In this document: positions 46,496-55,600 of the stretch, piece after piece | How the letters are laid out: each line of letters begins with the position of its first letter | How positions within the stretch are numbered: the stretch's first letter is position 1 | NCBI GenBank assembly: GCA_041596215.1 | Contig: JBFHIZ010000006.1 | Coordinates: 16,701 to 80,700, forward strand | Source: JBFHIZ01 sp041596215 | Lineage (GTDB): Bacteria > Bacillota > Clostridia > Lachnospirales > Lachnospiraceae | Length of the DNA: 64,000 nucleotides | Reading direction: 5' to 3' | Program-made: the position numbers and the translations under genes | Notes under the pieces: generated by a model | Told to the model about the DNA's origin: nothing | Database searches by the model: none | Seen by the model: only the letters and a program-made list of their open reading frames with translations

Positions 46496-46624
46496 TTTTT
46501 CTTTCGTGTTCATAGTTTATTTACATTTCATTAAAGAAACATTAATTTGAATAACACGATTTCGCCATGTTCGTGTTCTATACTGTAAACATAACAAACA
46601 ACAAAAACGTTAGAAATAACTTTT
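46496..46624. other. Unassigned intergenic stretch after the cyclophilin gene
   Basis: No frame of note. It contains TTCGTGTTC twice (46503-46511 and 46574-46582) and a TATACT (46583-46588) that could be a -10 box for a short RNA ending at the structured element just downstream, but no convincing -35 was found. Confidence 0.3.
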
Positions 46625-46682
46625 TCATAATCATGCCAAGTAAGTTTACTTACTTGGCATCCTCCTCGTTATGAGGGTTTTT
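46625..46682 (+). other. Nested hairpin element followed by T run
   Basis: A perfect 13-base inverted repeat ATGCCAAGTAAGT/ACTTACTTGGCAT (46633-46645, 46648-46660, spacer TT) lies inside an outer stem TCATAA/TTATGA (46625-46630, 46669-46674) that can extend by three G-U pairs and is followed by TTTTT. It may be the main terminator of the cyclophilin transcript or the 3' end of a small RNA. It is more elaborate than other terminators in the window. Confidence 0.5.
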
Positions 46683-46690
46683 ATATCACA

Positions 46691-46724
46691 AAAAACCGAA
46701 AGACAATTGTCTTCCGGTTTTTTT
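46691..46724. terminator. Bidirectional terminator between the cyclophilin gene and fba
   Basis: AAACCG-AAGAC, loop AATT, GTCTT-CGGTTT with one A/C mismatch, flanked by an A run and a T run. It can stop fba on the minus strand and anything passing the preceding element on the plus strand. Confidence 0.85.
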
Positions 46725-46746
46725 ATTTCTATTTTTTAACTTTTAA

Positions 46747-47610
46747 TTATGCTTTATTAATCGAACCAAAAATTTCCATTTTTTCTTTAACGGTATCTTT
46801 GATTGCTTGAAATCCAGGAGCTAAAACTTTACGAGGATCATATCCTTTTCCAGCTTCATGTTTTCCTTCTGCAAAATATTTTGCAGTTGCATCGGTAAAT
46901 GTTAATTGACACTCTGTATTTACATTAACTTTTGCTACTCCAAGTGTAATTGCTTTTTGAATCATTTCTACAGGAATTCCCGTTCCACCATGCAATACTA
47001 AAGGCATATCTCCTGTTAATTTTTGAATAGCATCTAATGTTTCAAAAGAAAGACCTGCCCAATTTGATGGGTATTTCCCATGAATATTACCAATTCCTGC
47101 TGCTAAGAAATCCACACCTAAATCTGCAATTCTTTTACATTCTTCTGGATCAGCACATTCACCAGCACCAATAACACCATCTTCTTCTCCACCAATAGAA
47201 CCAACTTCTGCTTCTACAGAAATATTTTTTGCATGAGCATCTGCAACAATTTTTTTAGTTTTTTCAACATTTTCTTCAATGCCATAATGAGAACCATCAA
47301 ACATAACCGATGAGAAACCTGCTTCCATACATTTGTAGCAGTGTTCAAATGAACCATGATCCAAGTGAAGTGCAACTGGAACTGTAATGTTTTGGTCTTT
47401 CATAAGTCCGTTTACCATACCTACTACCGTATTATAACCGCCCATATATTTTCCTGCGCCTTCTGATACACCTAAGATTACAGGAGAATTATTCTCTTGT
47501 GCGGTTAATAAAACTGCTTTTGTCCATTCTAGGTTATTAATATTAAATTGACCTACTGCATAATGACCTGCTTTTGCTTTTTGTAGCATTTCTGTTGCTG
47601 TTACTAACAT
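46747..47610 (-). CDS. fba: Class II fructose-1,6-bisphosphate aldolase
   Basis: Zinc-dependent glycolytic aldolase, 287 residues. LHLDHGSFEHCYKCMEAGF carries zinc and catalytic residues, VEAEVGSIGGEEDG, GNIHGKYPS and LHGGTGIPVEMI the remaining ligands. Own promoter and GGAGG ribosome site; bounded downstream by a terminator, so monocistronic. Confidence 0.96.
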   Translation of the reverse strand: MLVTATEMLQKAKAGHYAVGQFNINNLEWTKAVLLTAQENNSPVILGVSEGAGKYMGGYNTVVGMVNGLMKDQNITVPVALHLDHGSFEHCYKCMEAGFSSVMFDGSHYGIEENVEKTKKIVADAHAKNISVEAEVGSIGGEEDGVIGAGECADPEECKRIADLGVDFLAAGIGNIHGKYPSNWAGLSFETLDAIQKLTGDMPLVLHGGTGIPVEMIQKAITLGVAKVNVNTECQLTFTDATAKYFAEGKHEAGKGYDPRKVLAPGFQAIKDTVKEKMEIFGSINKA

Positions 47611-47655
47611 AATTTATTACCTCCATTTATTTTAAATATATTATTATTCTCACCT

Positions 47656-47684
47656 ATTATAAACTACTTTTAAATAAATTGAAA
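47656..47684 (-). promoter_or_regulatory. Promoter of fba
   Basis: TTTCAA (47684-47679), 17 bases, TATAAT (47661-47656), 45 bases before the ATG. Confidence 0.5.
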
Positions 47685-47711
47685 CCATAGACCCTGATTT
47701 TTTTTATATTT

Positions 47712-48617
47712 CTACGGTACAATTATATTTAATGCTCTCTTTTCGTTTTTTATTGTCACTTTTTTATGATTTCCACCAAATTCTCCATCCAATGTCCATG
47801 CAACCTTTTTATCTGATTCCACTTTAACTTTTGATGACTTAAAACAATACATGCATTTTTCATCTGATTTTCTTGTGGATAAAGAAAGCAGTAATTGATT
47901 CAATTCCATAGGGTTTTTGGGTTCTTTTACTAACATAACTTCAAATAAGCCGTCATCTAAGGTCACATCTTTTCCCGTAATTTTCTTTAGTCCTGCAACC
48001 GAAATGGAATTTGTAATCATTCCAAAAATAAACTTACCAGAAATTTCAATCTCTTTTTTCGAATCCAAACAAGACACATATGTAACCTTCATTTGATAGG
48101 ACGGAATCACTGTTAAGCTTTTCATTCCTTCTAGCACATATGCCATATGTCCAATTGCATTCTTCGTTTTTTGTTTCGTTTCATAAGAGACTTTTGTAAA
48201 CAACCCGAACGCTGCAATATAAACAAAAGTATCTTTATTAAAATTACCAATATCACAAGCAAATTCTTTTCTGCGCACGATTACTTCTGCTGCCCGACGC
48301 ATAGTTTTCGGAATGCTTAAACTGGTCGCAAAATCGTTGGTACTTCCTGCTGGAACATATCCAATAGGTACCCTTTTTTCACGTTGCATCATGCCAGTTA
48401 CCGTTTCGTCCAATGTTCCATCTCCACCACAGCATACTACCACTTCATATTCTCCTGCTTTTTCATAAGTGGCTTGAACCGCATCCCCTCTTTTTTGAGT
48501 CGGAATAACAGTTACTTCATAACCCGCTTTTGAAAAAACATCGATAATATCTAAAAGATTGCTTCGTATCTGTGCTTTTCCTGCGTGAGGATTATATACC
48601 ATAAGCATCTTTTTCAT
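47712..48617 (-). CDS. Diacylglycerol kinase-family lipid kinase
   Basis: Soluble lipid kinase of the DgkB/YegS group, 301 residues. NPHAGKAQIR at the start, CCGGDGTLDETVTGMM (ATP site), and PAGSTNDFATSL are the family motifs; TLDGEF near the end is the conserved C-terminal element. It likely recycles diacylglycerol to phosphatidic acid, the PlsC product. It begins 25 bases past the crh terminator, with no clear promoter of its own. Confidence 0.88.
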   Translation of the reverse strand: MKKMLMVYNPHAGKAQIRSNLLDIIDVFSKAGYEVTVIPTQKRGDAVQATYEKAGEYEVVVCCGGDGTLDETVTGMMQREKRVPIGYVPAGSTNDFATSLSIPKTMRRAAEVIVRRKEFACDIGNFNKDTFVYIAAFGLFTKVSYETKQKTKNAIGHMAYVLEGMKSLTVIPSYQMKVTYVSCLDSKKEIEISGKFIFGMITNSISVAGLKKITGKDVTLDDGLFEVMLVKEPKNPMELNQLLLSLSTRKSDEKCMYCFKSSKVKVESDKKVAWTLDGEFGGNHKKVTIKNEKRALNIIVP

Positions 48618-48641
48618 AGGTCACCCCTTGTTTTTTTGTAA

Positions 48642-48674
48642 AAAATAGGGAATGCATATTTTTTTTGCATTCCC
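48642..48674 (-). terminator. Terminator after crh
   Basis: Perfect GGGAATGCA/TGCATTCCC arms (48648-48656, 48666-48674) around an A/T loop, then TATTTTTT on the minus strand. Confidence 0.85.
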
Positions 48675-48680
48675 GGTTTC

Positions 48681-48944
48681 TTATTCTGCAGCTTCTCCAT
48701 TCAAATAGGATTCAATTTTATCAATTGCTTCCTGTTCATCTGCCCCATCTGCTTCAACAGAAATACTTTCTCCCATATTAAGCCCAAGACTCATCATTCC
48801 CATTATACTTTTTGCATTCACTTTTTTTCCTTCTGACTCAAAATATACCGATGAATCAAATTGACTTGCTACCTGAACCAATACCGCAACCGGTCTTGCT
48901 TCCAATCCTCTAGCTAATTGAATCTTCATGCTTTTTTTTACCAA
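48681..48944 (-). CDS. crh: Crh-like HPr paralog with Glu15 in place of His15
   Basis: HPr-fold protein for carbon catabolite control, 87 residues. I start it at TTG 48944, eight bases after AAGGAGG. With this start the PTS phosphorylation site falls exactly at residue 15 and reads GLEARP, where HPr has His and Bacillus Crh has Gln. The regulatory Ser46 in NAKSIMGMMSLG is kept. So it cannot carry PTS phosphate but should be an HprK substrate and CcpA partner. It follows whiA, as crh does in Bacillus, and hprK is in the same operon. Confidence 0.88.
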   Translation of the reverse strand: MVKKSMKIQLARGLEARPVAVLVQVASQFDSSVYFESEGKKVNAKSIMGMMSLGLNMGESISVEADGADEQEAIDKIESYLNGEAAE

Positions 48945-48963
48945 CTCTTTTTCCTCCTTTTTT

Positions 48964-49905
48964 CTATCTATCAAAACGTTCCTTATTAGCTATTTCACTG
49001 ATTTTACGCAATCTATGATTAACTCCCGACTTTCCAATTGGTGGATCAAATAATTCACCCAACTCTTTTAACGTATGATCCGGATATTCTAATCTTGCTC
49101 CTGCAATTTCTCGTAACGTACTAGGTAATTTTTCTAGCCCCCCATGCTCTCTAATCCAAAGAATATCTTCTCTTTGCCGGGTTGCAGCCGTTACTGTTTT
49201 CATAATGTTTGCAGCTTCACAATTGACTCGACGATTTACTTGGTTTCTAACATCCCGAACAATTCTTAAATTTTCAAAATCCATAAGCGATATATGTGCT
49301 TCCATAACATTTAATAAATTTACAATTGCCTCGCCTTCTTTAATATAAGTTACAAAATATTTTTTTCTTTCTATAATTTTAGCTTCGATATCAAAATCAG
49401 AAAGAATTTCTTGAAGCTGAAGCGCTCCCACTTTCGAAATACAAACAAACTCAAGATGATATCCTTTTTCAGGATCACTCATAGAACCGGATGTAAGAAA
49501 AGACCCTCGAAGAAATGCTCTTTTACAACAAGCTCTTTTTAATAGAAGATCGGAAATTTTTTCCGTCTTTTTCATATCCAATCCTGATTCATCCATAAAA
49601 TGCAAACTTTTTAGTATTGCATTAACCTGATTTTTCTCAACTATTTCAGGAAATTCCATTTCCTTTTCTTCTAACATCGATTCCCATATATTTGTATCTA
49701 TCGTATATACTTTTTTTAATAATGTAAAGTACTTTCTTGCAACAATTCGATTTTCTGTACGAAATCCCAGGGTAATGGTGCCATTTTTATCCTTATTAAT
49801 CTTTCCACAGTTTCGAAATATCGCAGCAAGCTCACTTAACTGGCAATGTCTTGCTGGTGTCATTTGATCTGCTAATTCTTCTTTTACTTTGGCTGAATAG
49901 GACAT
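48964..49905 (-). CDS. whiA: DNA-binding protein WhiA
   Basis: Sporulation/division-linked DNA-binding protein, 313 residues: an N-terminal LAGLIDADG-like region (KRACCKRAFLRGSFLTSGS, about 126) and a C-terminal helix-turn-helix (LKELGELFDPPIGKSGVNHR). Between rapZ (13 bases) and crh. Confidence 0.95.
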   Translation of the reverse strand: MSYSAKVKEELADQMTPARHCQLSELAAIFRNCGKINKDKNGTITLGFRTENRIVARKYFTLLKKVYTIDTNIWESMLEEKEMEFPEIVEKNQVNAILKSLHFMDESGLDMKKTEKISDLLLKRACCKRAFLRGSFLTSGSMSDPEKGYHLEFVCISKVGALQLQEILSDFDIEAKIIERKKYFVTYIKEGEAIVNLLNVMEAHISLMDFENLRIVRDVRNQVNRRVNCEAANIMKTVTAATRQREDILWIREHGGLEKLPSTLREIAGARLEYPDHTLKELGELFDPPIGKSGVNHRLRKISEIANKERFDR

Positions 49906-49918
49906 CTCTCTGACTCCT

Positions 49919-50773
49919 TTATAAGTCTCTATGATTAATGGTTAATCCATAATTTCCTTTATTTTTTAAACGTTCATACAACGCATTGGCAAGCGTAACA
50001 CTTCGATGTTGCCCTCCCGTACATCCTATGGCAATCACTAATTGATATTTCCCTTCTTTTACATAATTCGGAAGTAGAAATTCTACAAAATCAGTTAATT
50101 TTGTTAAAAACTCTTGTGCCTCCTCAAAATGCAAGACAAACTCTTGAACTTCTGTATCATTCCCCGTTTTTCTTTTTAACTCATCAACATAATATGGGTT
50201 TGGTAAAAATCTCACATCGAAAACTAGATCTGCATCCGCTGGGATTCCGTGTTTATATCCAAACGATTGAATATTTACAATAAGACTATTATACTCTTTA
50301 TTATTAATAAATATATTATCTAATTCCTCTTTTAACTCTCGAATCAAAAGATGAGATGTATCAATAACATAATCCGCACGTTGTTTTAATATAGAAATTA
50401 CTTTTCGTTCTTTAGCAATCCCTTCCGCAAGATTCCCACTACCTGAAAGCGGTTGGATTCTTCTCGTTTCTTTATAACGTTTAATCAACACAGAATCTAC
50501 TGCATCCATAAATAAAATCTCATAAGAAACTCCTTGTTTTTTAATTCCATCCAAGGTATCCGTAAGTGTCTCTGAAGACTGTGCCGAGCGAATATCCACA
50601 CCTAGGGCAACTTTATTTAATTCACTGTTCGGCAAAAGCAAAAGTTCAAAAAACTTTGGAATCAATGCAACTGGTAAATTATCCACGCAATAAAATCCCG
50701 CATCTTCTAAAATCTTTAAGGCAGAACCTTTTCCGCCTCCACTCATTCCTGTTACTACAACAAAACGCATCAT
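49919..50773 (-). CDS. rapZ: RNase adapter/nucleotide-binding protein RapZ (YvcJ)
   Basis: P-loop protein, 284 residues. VVVTGMSGGGKGSALKILED at the N-terminus is the Walker A, with CVDNLP after it. The C-terminus IGCTGGQHRSVTLANALYE is the conserved RapZ domain. In Bacillus the homologue sits with yvcK, whiA and crh; here yvcK is absent between rapZ and whiA. Confidence 0.94.
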   Translation of the reverse strand: MMRFVVVTGMSGGGKGSALKILEDAGFYCVDNLPVALIPKFFELLLLPNSELNKVALGVDIRSAQSSETLTDTLDGIKKQGVSYEILFMDAVDSVLIKRYKETRRIQPLSGSGNLAEGIAKERKVISILKQRADYVIDTSHLLIRELKEELDNIFINNKEYNSLIVNIQSFGYKHGIPADADLVFDVRFLPNPYYVDELKRKTGNDTEVQEFVLHFEEAQEFLTKLTDFVEFLLPNYVKEGKYQLVIAIGCTGGQHRSVTLANALYERLKNKGNYGLTINHRDL

Positions 50774-50783
50774 TTCCTCTTTT

Positions 50784-51701
50784 CTAGCGCTCTCCCGCGT
50801 CTAAGAAAATAACCTCCGGTTCAAGCATAACCGAAAATCTATCATTTACTTCTTTCTGTATATATGCAATTAACTCTTTTACATCTTTTGCCGTAGCGTT
50901 TCCACGGTTAATAATAAATCCACAATGTTTTTCCGATACTTGTGCATCTCCAATTGCAAAACCCTTTAGTCCCACATCCATAATCAATTTTCCCACATAG
51001 TATCCATCCGGTCTCTTAAATGTACTTCCTGCGCTCGGATAGGTCAAGGGCTGTTTTTCCGTTCTTGTTTTCGTATAGTTATCTTGTTTCTTTCTAATGT
51101 CCTCTAAATTACCTTTCTCTAATACAAACGTGACTTCTGTCACAATATAAGGTTTCTGTTTTAATATACTAGAGCGGTATCCAAATTCCATTTCTTCTTT
51201 GGTAAATATGACTTCCTTACCCGTTTCATCTAAAACCTTTACTTGTTCAACCACATTCATCATTTGCCCATCATAAGCACCAGCATTCATAACCACCGCA
51301 CCGCCAACACTACCTGGAATTCCCGAAGCAAATTCCAATCCAGCAAGGCCTGCTTCTAACGCAACCTTTGCAAGTTCAGAAAGTAAGGTTCCGCTTTGTG
51401 CAATAAGTCTTGTTCCTTTTACCTCTATTTTACTCATGTGATTTCCAACTTGTAAAATACATCCTTTATATCCTTTATCATCTACCAAAAGGTTGCTTCC
51501 ATTTCCCATCATGTATAGCGGAATATTTTTTTTTTCACAAAAGATTTTTATTCCCCGAATCTGCTCAATCGTTTCTGGACAAGCAAAAACATCTGCAGGT
51601 CCACCAATATGAAAAGACGTATGGTTTTTCATCGGTTCATCGAATTGTACATTCTCTTTCCCTAAAATTTCCACGATTTCGTTCTTCCATTGCGCTAGCA
51701 T
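50784..51701 (-). CDS. murB: UDP-N-acetylenolpyruvoylglucosamine reductase
   Basis: FAD enzyme completing UDP-MurNAc, 305 residues. GNGSNLLVDDKGYKG and GIPGSVGGAVVMNAGAY bind FAD, YRSSIL is the substrate site, catalytic Ser lies in PSAGSTFKRP and catalytic Glu in LEPEVIF. YxG spacing suits the type IIa enzyme. It lies 14 bases after glk, 10 before rapZ. Confidence 0.96.
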   Translation of the reverse strand: MLAQWKNEIVEILGKENVQFDEPMKNHTSFHIGGPADVFACPETIEQIRGIKIFCEKKNIPLYMMGNGSNLLVDDKGYKGCILQVGNHMSKIEVKGTRLIAQSGTLLSELAKVALEAGLAGLEFASGIPGSVGGAVVMNAGAYDGQMMNVVEQVKVLDETGKEVIFTKEEMEFGYRSSILKQKPYIVTEVTFVLEKGNLEDIRKKQDNYTKTRTEKQPLTYPSAGSTFKRPDGYYVGKLIMDVGLKGFAIGDAQVSEKHCGFIINRGNATAKDVKELIAYIQKEVNDRFSVMLEPEVIFLDAGER

Positions 51702-51715
51702 AGATCCCTCATTTC

Positions 51716-52651
51716 TTAATTCATAATCATTCGTACTGCACCAGTAATCCCTGCATCATTCCCTAATGTTGCAAGTGCAAACTCCGTATGCAAACATCCT
51801 TTAAAAACATATTTTTTAAAGTTTTTTTCAATAAATGTAAGTAAAATTGGCCCCGCTTTAGAAACACCGCCACCAATAACAAAGATTTCCGGATTCACAA
51901 CAGCTGCTACTCCCGCTAATGCTTTTCCTAAATATAATCCGAATTCTTCCGCCACTTCGATTGCTAACGGATCCTTCTCTTTTACCGCATCAAAGACACT
52001 TTTTGCAGACACCTCACTTTTTCTTAACATGCTAGGTGCATCCGTTTCTAATAAATGTCTTTTCGCAAGTTTTACAATTCCAGTTGCTGAAGTAAATTGC
52101 TCAAGGCAACCAGCATTTCCACAATTGCATTTCTCTGTTTCCGCATCCTCAACATGAATATGTCCAATTTCTCCAGCTGCTCCAACTGCACCTGCTAACA
52201 TTTCTCCATTGACAATAATACCTCCGCCAACTCCTGTGCCAAGAGTTACCGCAACTATATTTTTATGGCCAATTCCGCCACCTTTCCACATTTCACCAAG
52301 CGCTGCAACATTTGCGTCATTTCCAGCCATGGTGCGCATTCCGGTAAGTTCAAACATCGTTCCAGGAATATCTAATGTTCCCCATCCTAGATTTACCGCT
52401 CCATATACGATTCCATCAACATCTACCGGTCCTGGCACTCCAATTCCAATTCCTAGTACATCTTCTTTGTCTATTTTAAGCTCTTTGCATTTTTCTTTAA
52501 TTGACTTTGCAATATCTGCGAGTATATTTGCTCCATGATTTTCGGTTCGTGTTTTCACTTCCCACTTTTCTTGAATTTCTCCTTGTGTATCAAAAAAACC
52601 TATTTTAATTGATGTTCCACCCACATCTACTCCAAACGCATATTTCCCCAT
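51716..52651 (-). CDS. glk: ROK-family glucokinase
   Basis: Phosphorylates glucose with ATP. 311 residues. GVDVGGTSIKIGFFD binds phosphate, GIGVPGPVD and NLGWG follow, and CNCGNAGCLEQFTSATG is the ROK zinc site. It lies two bases before the hprK stop side (52651/52654), so it is tightly linked to the HPr kinase. Glucose entering by the ABC system needs this enzyme rather than PTS. Confidence 0.94.
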   Translation of the reverse strand: MGKYAFGVDVGGTSIKIGFFDTQGEIQEKWEVKTRTENHGANILADIAKSIKEKCKELKIDKEDVLGIGIGVPGPVDVDGIVYGAVNLGWGTLDIPGTMFELTGMRTMAGNDANVAALGEMWKGGGIGHKNIVAVTLGTGVGGGIIVNGEMLAGAVGAAGEIGHIHVEDAETEKCNCGNAGCLEQFTSATGIVKLAKRHLLETDAPSMLRKSEVSAKSVFDAVKEKDPLAIEVAEEFGLYLGKALAGVAAVVNPEIFVIGGGVSKAGPILLTFIEKNFKKYVFKGCLHTEFALATLGNDAGITGAVRMIMN

Positions 52652-52653
52652 CT

Positions 52654-53589
52654 TTAGTCATCCTCTTTTCTCGCGGCCAACGATTTTTGTACTCGATTAT
52701 ATAGTTCCTGTGCAGCATTGTATCCCATTTTCTTTTGTCTGTGGTTAACTGCTGCCGATTCACAAATAATAGCTAAATTTCGTCCCGGACGTATCGGAAT
52801 GTTTTGGCATACGATTTTGTTTCCTAAATATTCCGTATATTCTTCTTCTAATCCCAATCGATCATATGTTTTTTCTTTATCCCAATCCTCTAATTTAATT
52901 ACCAAATTAATTTCTTGCGTTTCTTTCACGCTAGATACACCAAAAAGAGTTTTTACATCCACAATTCCAATTCCTCTAAGTTCAATAAAATGTTTTGTGA
53001 TGTCTGGTGCACTTCCTACCAATGTTTCATCGCTCACTTTTCGAATTAATACCGCATCATCACTTACCAAACGATGCCCTCTCTTAATTAATTCCAATGC
53101 CGCTTCACTTTTTCCAATTCCACTTTCTCCAGTAATCAAGAGTCCCTCTCCATAGACATCAACCAATACTCCATGTATTGATATACACGGTGCCAATTCC
53201 ACATTAAGCCACCTTATGATTTCTGCCATAAAAGAAGACGTTGCTCTTGCCGTTCCTAATAATGGTATTTTATGTTTTTCTGCCATACGAATAAATAATT
53301 CGTCTGGTTTATAATCTCGCGCAAATACAATACAAGGAATATCATGGGCTAATAAATCCTCAAGAATTTTTTCTCTTCTTTTCTGTTCCATTCCTTCCAT
53401 ATAAGTTGTTTCCACAAATCCAATTACCTGGATACGTGTCGCATCAAAATGATCAAAGTATCCTGCAAGTTGCAATGCCGGTCTATTAATATCCGTTTGC
53501 TTTACTTTCTTGTCGGAAACATCAATATCCGGCGTATAATTTGTCAAATCCATTTTTGTTATGATATCCGTTAATTTTACACTTGCCAT
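52654..53589 (-). CDS. hprK: HPr kinase/phosphorylase
   Basis: Phosphorylates HPr/Crh at Ser46 and reverses it, linking glycolytic state to CcpA. From ATG 53589 (preceded by GGTGGGGG) it has 311 residues. GESGIGKSEAALELI is the P-loop and ELRGIGIVDVKTLFG the family signature. First gene of the hprK-glk-murB-rapZ-whiA-crh operon, whose last gene encodes its likely substrate. Confidence 0.97.
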   Translation of the reverse strand: MASVKLTDIITKMDLTNYTPDIDVSDKKVKQTDINRPALQLAGYFDHFDATRIQVIGFVETTYMEGMEQKRREKILEDLLAHDIPCIVFARDYKPDELFIRMAEKHKIPLLGTARATSSFMAEIIRWLNVELAPCISIHGVLVDVYGEGLLITGESGIGKSEAALELIKRGHRLVSDDAVLIRKVSDETLVGSAPDITKHFIELRGIGIVDVKTLFGVSSVKETQEINLVIKLEDWDKEKTYDRLGLEEEYTEYLGNKIVCQNIPIRPGRNLAIICESAAVNHRQKKMGYNAAQELYNRVQKSLAARKEDD

Positions 53590-53630
53590 ATTTCCCCCAC
53601 CCATTTCTTTTTCTCTATTTCAACGCTCTC

Positions 53631-53659
53631 ATTTTAGCATACATCGAAAGTCAAAACAA
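53631..53659 (-). promoter_or_regulatory. Promoter of the hprK operon
   Basis: TTGTTT (53659-53654), 17 bases, TAAAAT (53636-53631) with an extended TGC, about 42 bases before the hprK ATG. Confidence 0.55.
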
Positions 53660-53665
53660 GAATAT

Positions 53666-55546
53666 TTACAAGGATTCCTCTTCCGTTTTATGAAAAAATT
53701 CATGAACTGCCTTTGCTGTGTTTTCACTTAATTTTCCTTTACTTTTTAATTCTTCTTCCGAAGCATTTTGAATATTGGGAACGGAACCAAAGGCTCGAAG
53801 CAGATCTTTTCTTCGTGCTTCACCGATTCCCTTGATCTCATCCAAAACCGAATACACTTGCTTTTTACTACGAATTGCTCGATGATAGGTGATTGCAAAC
53901 CGATGTGCTTCATCTTGAATTTTTGTGAGTAAATGAAATCCCTCACTACGAATTGGAATCTTTATTTCGTTTCCTTGATAGTACAAACCTCTTGTTGTAT
54001 GTGTATCATCTTTTACCATTCCACAAACAGGAATCTTCAGATTTAATTCTTGCAGTACTTTTTCCGCAATATGAACTTGTCCTTTTCCCCCATCCATCAT
54101 AATAATCGACGGGAATTTGGTAAAACTGCCAAAAGCTTCCTCTTCTTTTGTCAACCTATTTCGTTCTTCAATTCCATGGCGAAATCTTCGAAACAGCACT
54201 TCTTCTAACGACGCATAATCATCGGGCCCCTTTACCGAACGAATCTTAAATTTTCGATAGTCACTTTTCTTCGGTTTTCCTTCCTCAAAAACTACCATCG
54301 AGCCCACAGATTCATATCCAGAGGTATTCGAGATATCATAAGCTTCTATACGTTGAATTTCATCAAGCCCTAAAACTGCTCCGAGCTCTTTCACTGCTCC
54401 TAATGTTTTTTTCTTTTCCGCTTTCATCCGTTCTTTATCTTTTGAAAGAATTAAACATGCATTTTCCGTCGCAAGTTCTAGCAATTTTTCCTTCGTTCCT
54501 TTTTTTGGGTTATGAATATATACTTTTCTTCCTCGCATTTCGCTAAGCCATTTTTCTAATATCTCTCGCTCTTCAATTTCTGTTTGAATCAATATTTCCC
54601 CCGGTACAAAAGAGGCCCCCGCGTAAAATTGTTTCATAAAAATAGAGATAATATCTTCCTTTTTTTCATCTTCCGCATTTTTCATATAGTAATGCTCTCG
54701 ACCAATTAATTTCCCATTTCTAATAAAGAAAATCTGAACAACGGTTTCTAATCCGTCCACAGCAAGTGCAATCACATCTTTATCATCCATCGTTTCACTA
54801 TCCATTTTTTGTTTTTGTGTAATACTTTTTAATCTAGACAATAAATCGCGATAGATAAGTGCTTGCTCAAAATCCAATCGTTCAGAAGCTTCTTCCATAT
54901 TCTTTGTTAACTCTTTAAATAAAGACGCATCATCTCCCTTTAAAAAATCCAAAGCTTTTTTCACTCCTATAGCATACTCTTCTTTGGTAACCACCCCACG
55001 ACAAGGAGCACAGCATTTATTCATTTGATAATTTAAACATGGTCTCCCTACTTGCTTGCCATATGTGATGTTACGATTACAAGTTCGTAATTTACATGTT
55101 TTATTTAAAAATTCAATGGTATCTTTTACCGCACCATTACTAATAAACGGTCCAAAATATTTTGCACCATCTTTTTTTCGATATCGGCACAAATGAATTC
55201 TCGGATAATCATCTTGCATTGTAACTCTGATAAAGGGATACGTCTTATCATCTTTTAGCATAGTATTATATTTAGGCGCATGCTCTTTAATTAAATTATT
55301 CTCTAACACGAGTGCTTCTAATTCCGAATCTGTCACAATATATTCAAATCTCGAAATCAAAGAAACCATCCTTTGTATCTTTGTCGTTTTTTGCGTACTC
55401 TTTCGAAAATAAGAACGCACTCGATTTTTAAGCACAATTGCTTTTCCAACATAGATGATCTCATCTTTTTCATCATGCATAATATATACTCCAGGACTAG
55501 CTGGTAGCTTTTTTAATTCTTCTTCTATATCAAATTTGTTTTCCAT
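53666..55546 (-). CDS. uvrC: UvrABC system protein C
   Basis: Makes both cuts in nucleotide excision repair, 626 residues. GIY-YIG nuclease domain (PGVYIMHDEKDEIIYVGKAI, 15-34), UVR motif (about 205-240), RNase H-like nuclease (IEAYDISNTSGYESVGSMVV), and C-terminal helix-hairpin-helix (LDEIKGIGEARRKDLLRAFG). It starts 16 bases beyond the ftsH terminator, leaving little room for a promoter. Confidence 0.97.
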   Translation of the reverse strand: MENKFDIEEELKKLPASPGVYIMHDEKDEIIYVGKAIVLKNRVRSYFRKSTQKTTKIQRMVSLISRFEYIVTDSELEALVLENNLIKEHAPKYNTMLKDDKTYPFIRVTMQDDYPRIHLCRYRKKDGAKYFGPFISNGAVKDTIEFLNKTCKLRTCNRNITYGKQVGRPCLNYQMNKCCAPCRGVVTKEEYAIGVKKALDFLKGDDASLFKELTKNMEEASERLDFEQALIYRDLLSRLKSITQKQKMDSETMDDKDVIALAVDGLETVVQIFFIRNGKLIGREHYYMKNAEDEKKEDIISIFMKQFYAGASFVPGEILIQTEIEEREILEKWLSEMRGRKVYIHNPKKGTKEKLLELATENACLILSKDKERMKAEKKKTLGAVKELGAVLGLDEIQRIEAYDISNTSGYESVGSMVVFEEGKPKKSDYRKFKIRSVKGPDDYASLEEVLFRRFRHGIEERNRLTKEEEAFGSFTKFPSIIMMDGGKGQVHIAEKVLQELNLKIPVCGMVKDDTHTTRGLYYQGNEIKIPIRSEGFHLLTKIQDEAHRFAITYHRAIRSKKQVYSVLDEIKGIGEARRKDLLRAFGSVPNIQNASEEELKSKGKLSENTAKAVHEFFHKTEEESL

Positions 55547-55562
55547 ATACTCTTCCTTGATA

Positions 55563-55594
55563 AAAAAGCGATGTGATTCTTCACACCGCTTTTT
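55563..55594 (-). terminator. Terminator after ftsH
   Basis: AAAAAGCG-TGTGA/TCACA-CGCTTTTT stem with one mismatch and a TTCT loop, T run on the minus strand. Confidence 0.85.
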
Positions 55595-55600
55595 CCTCGA

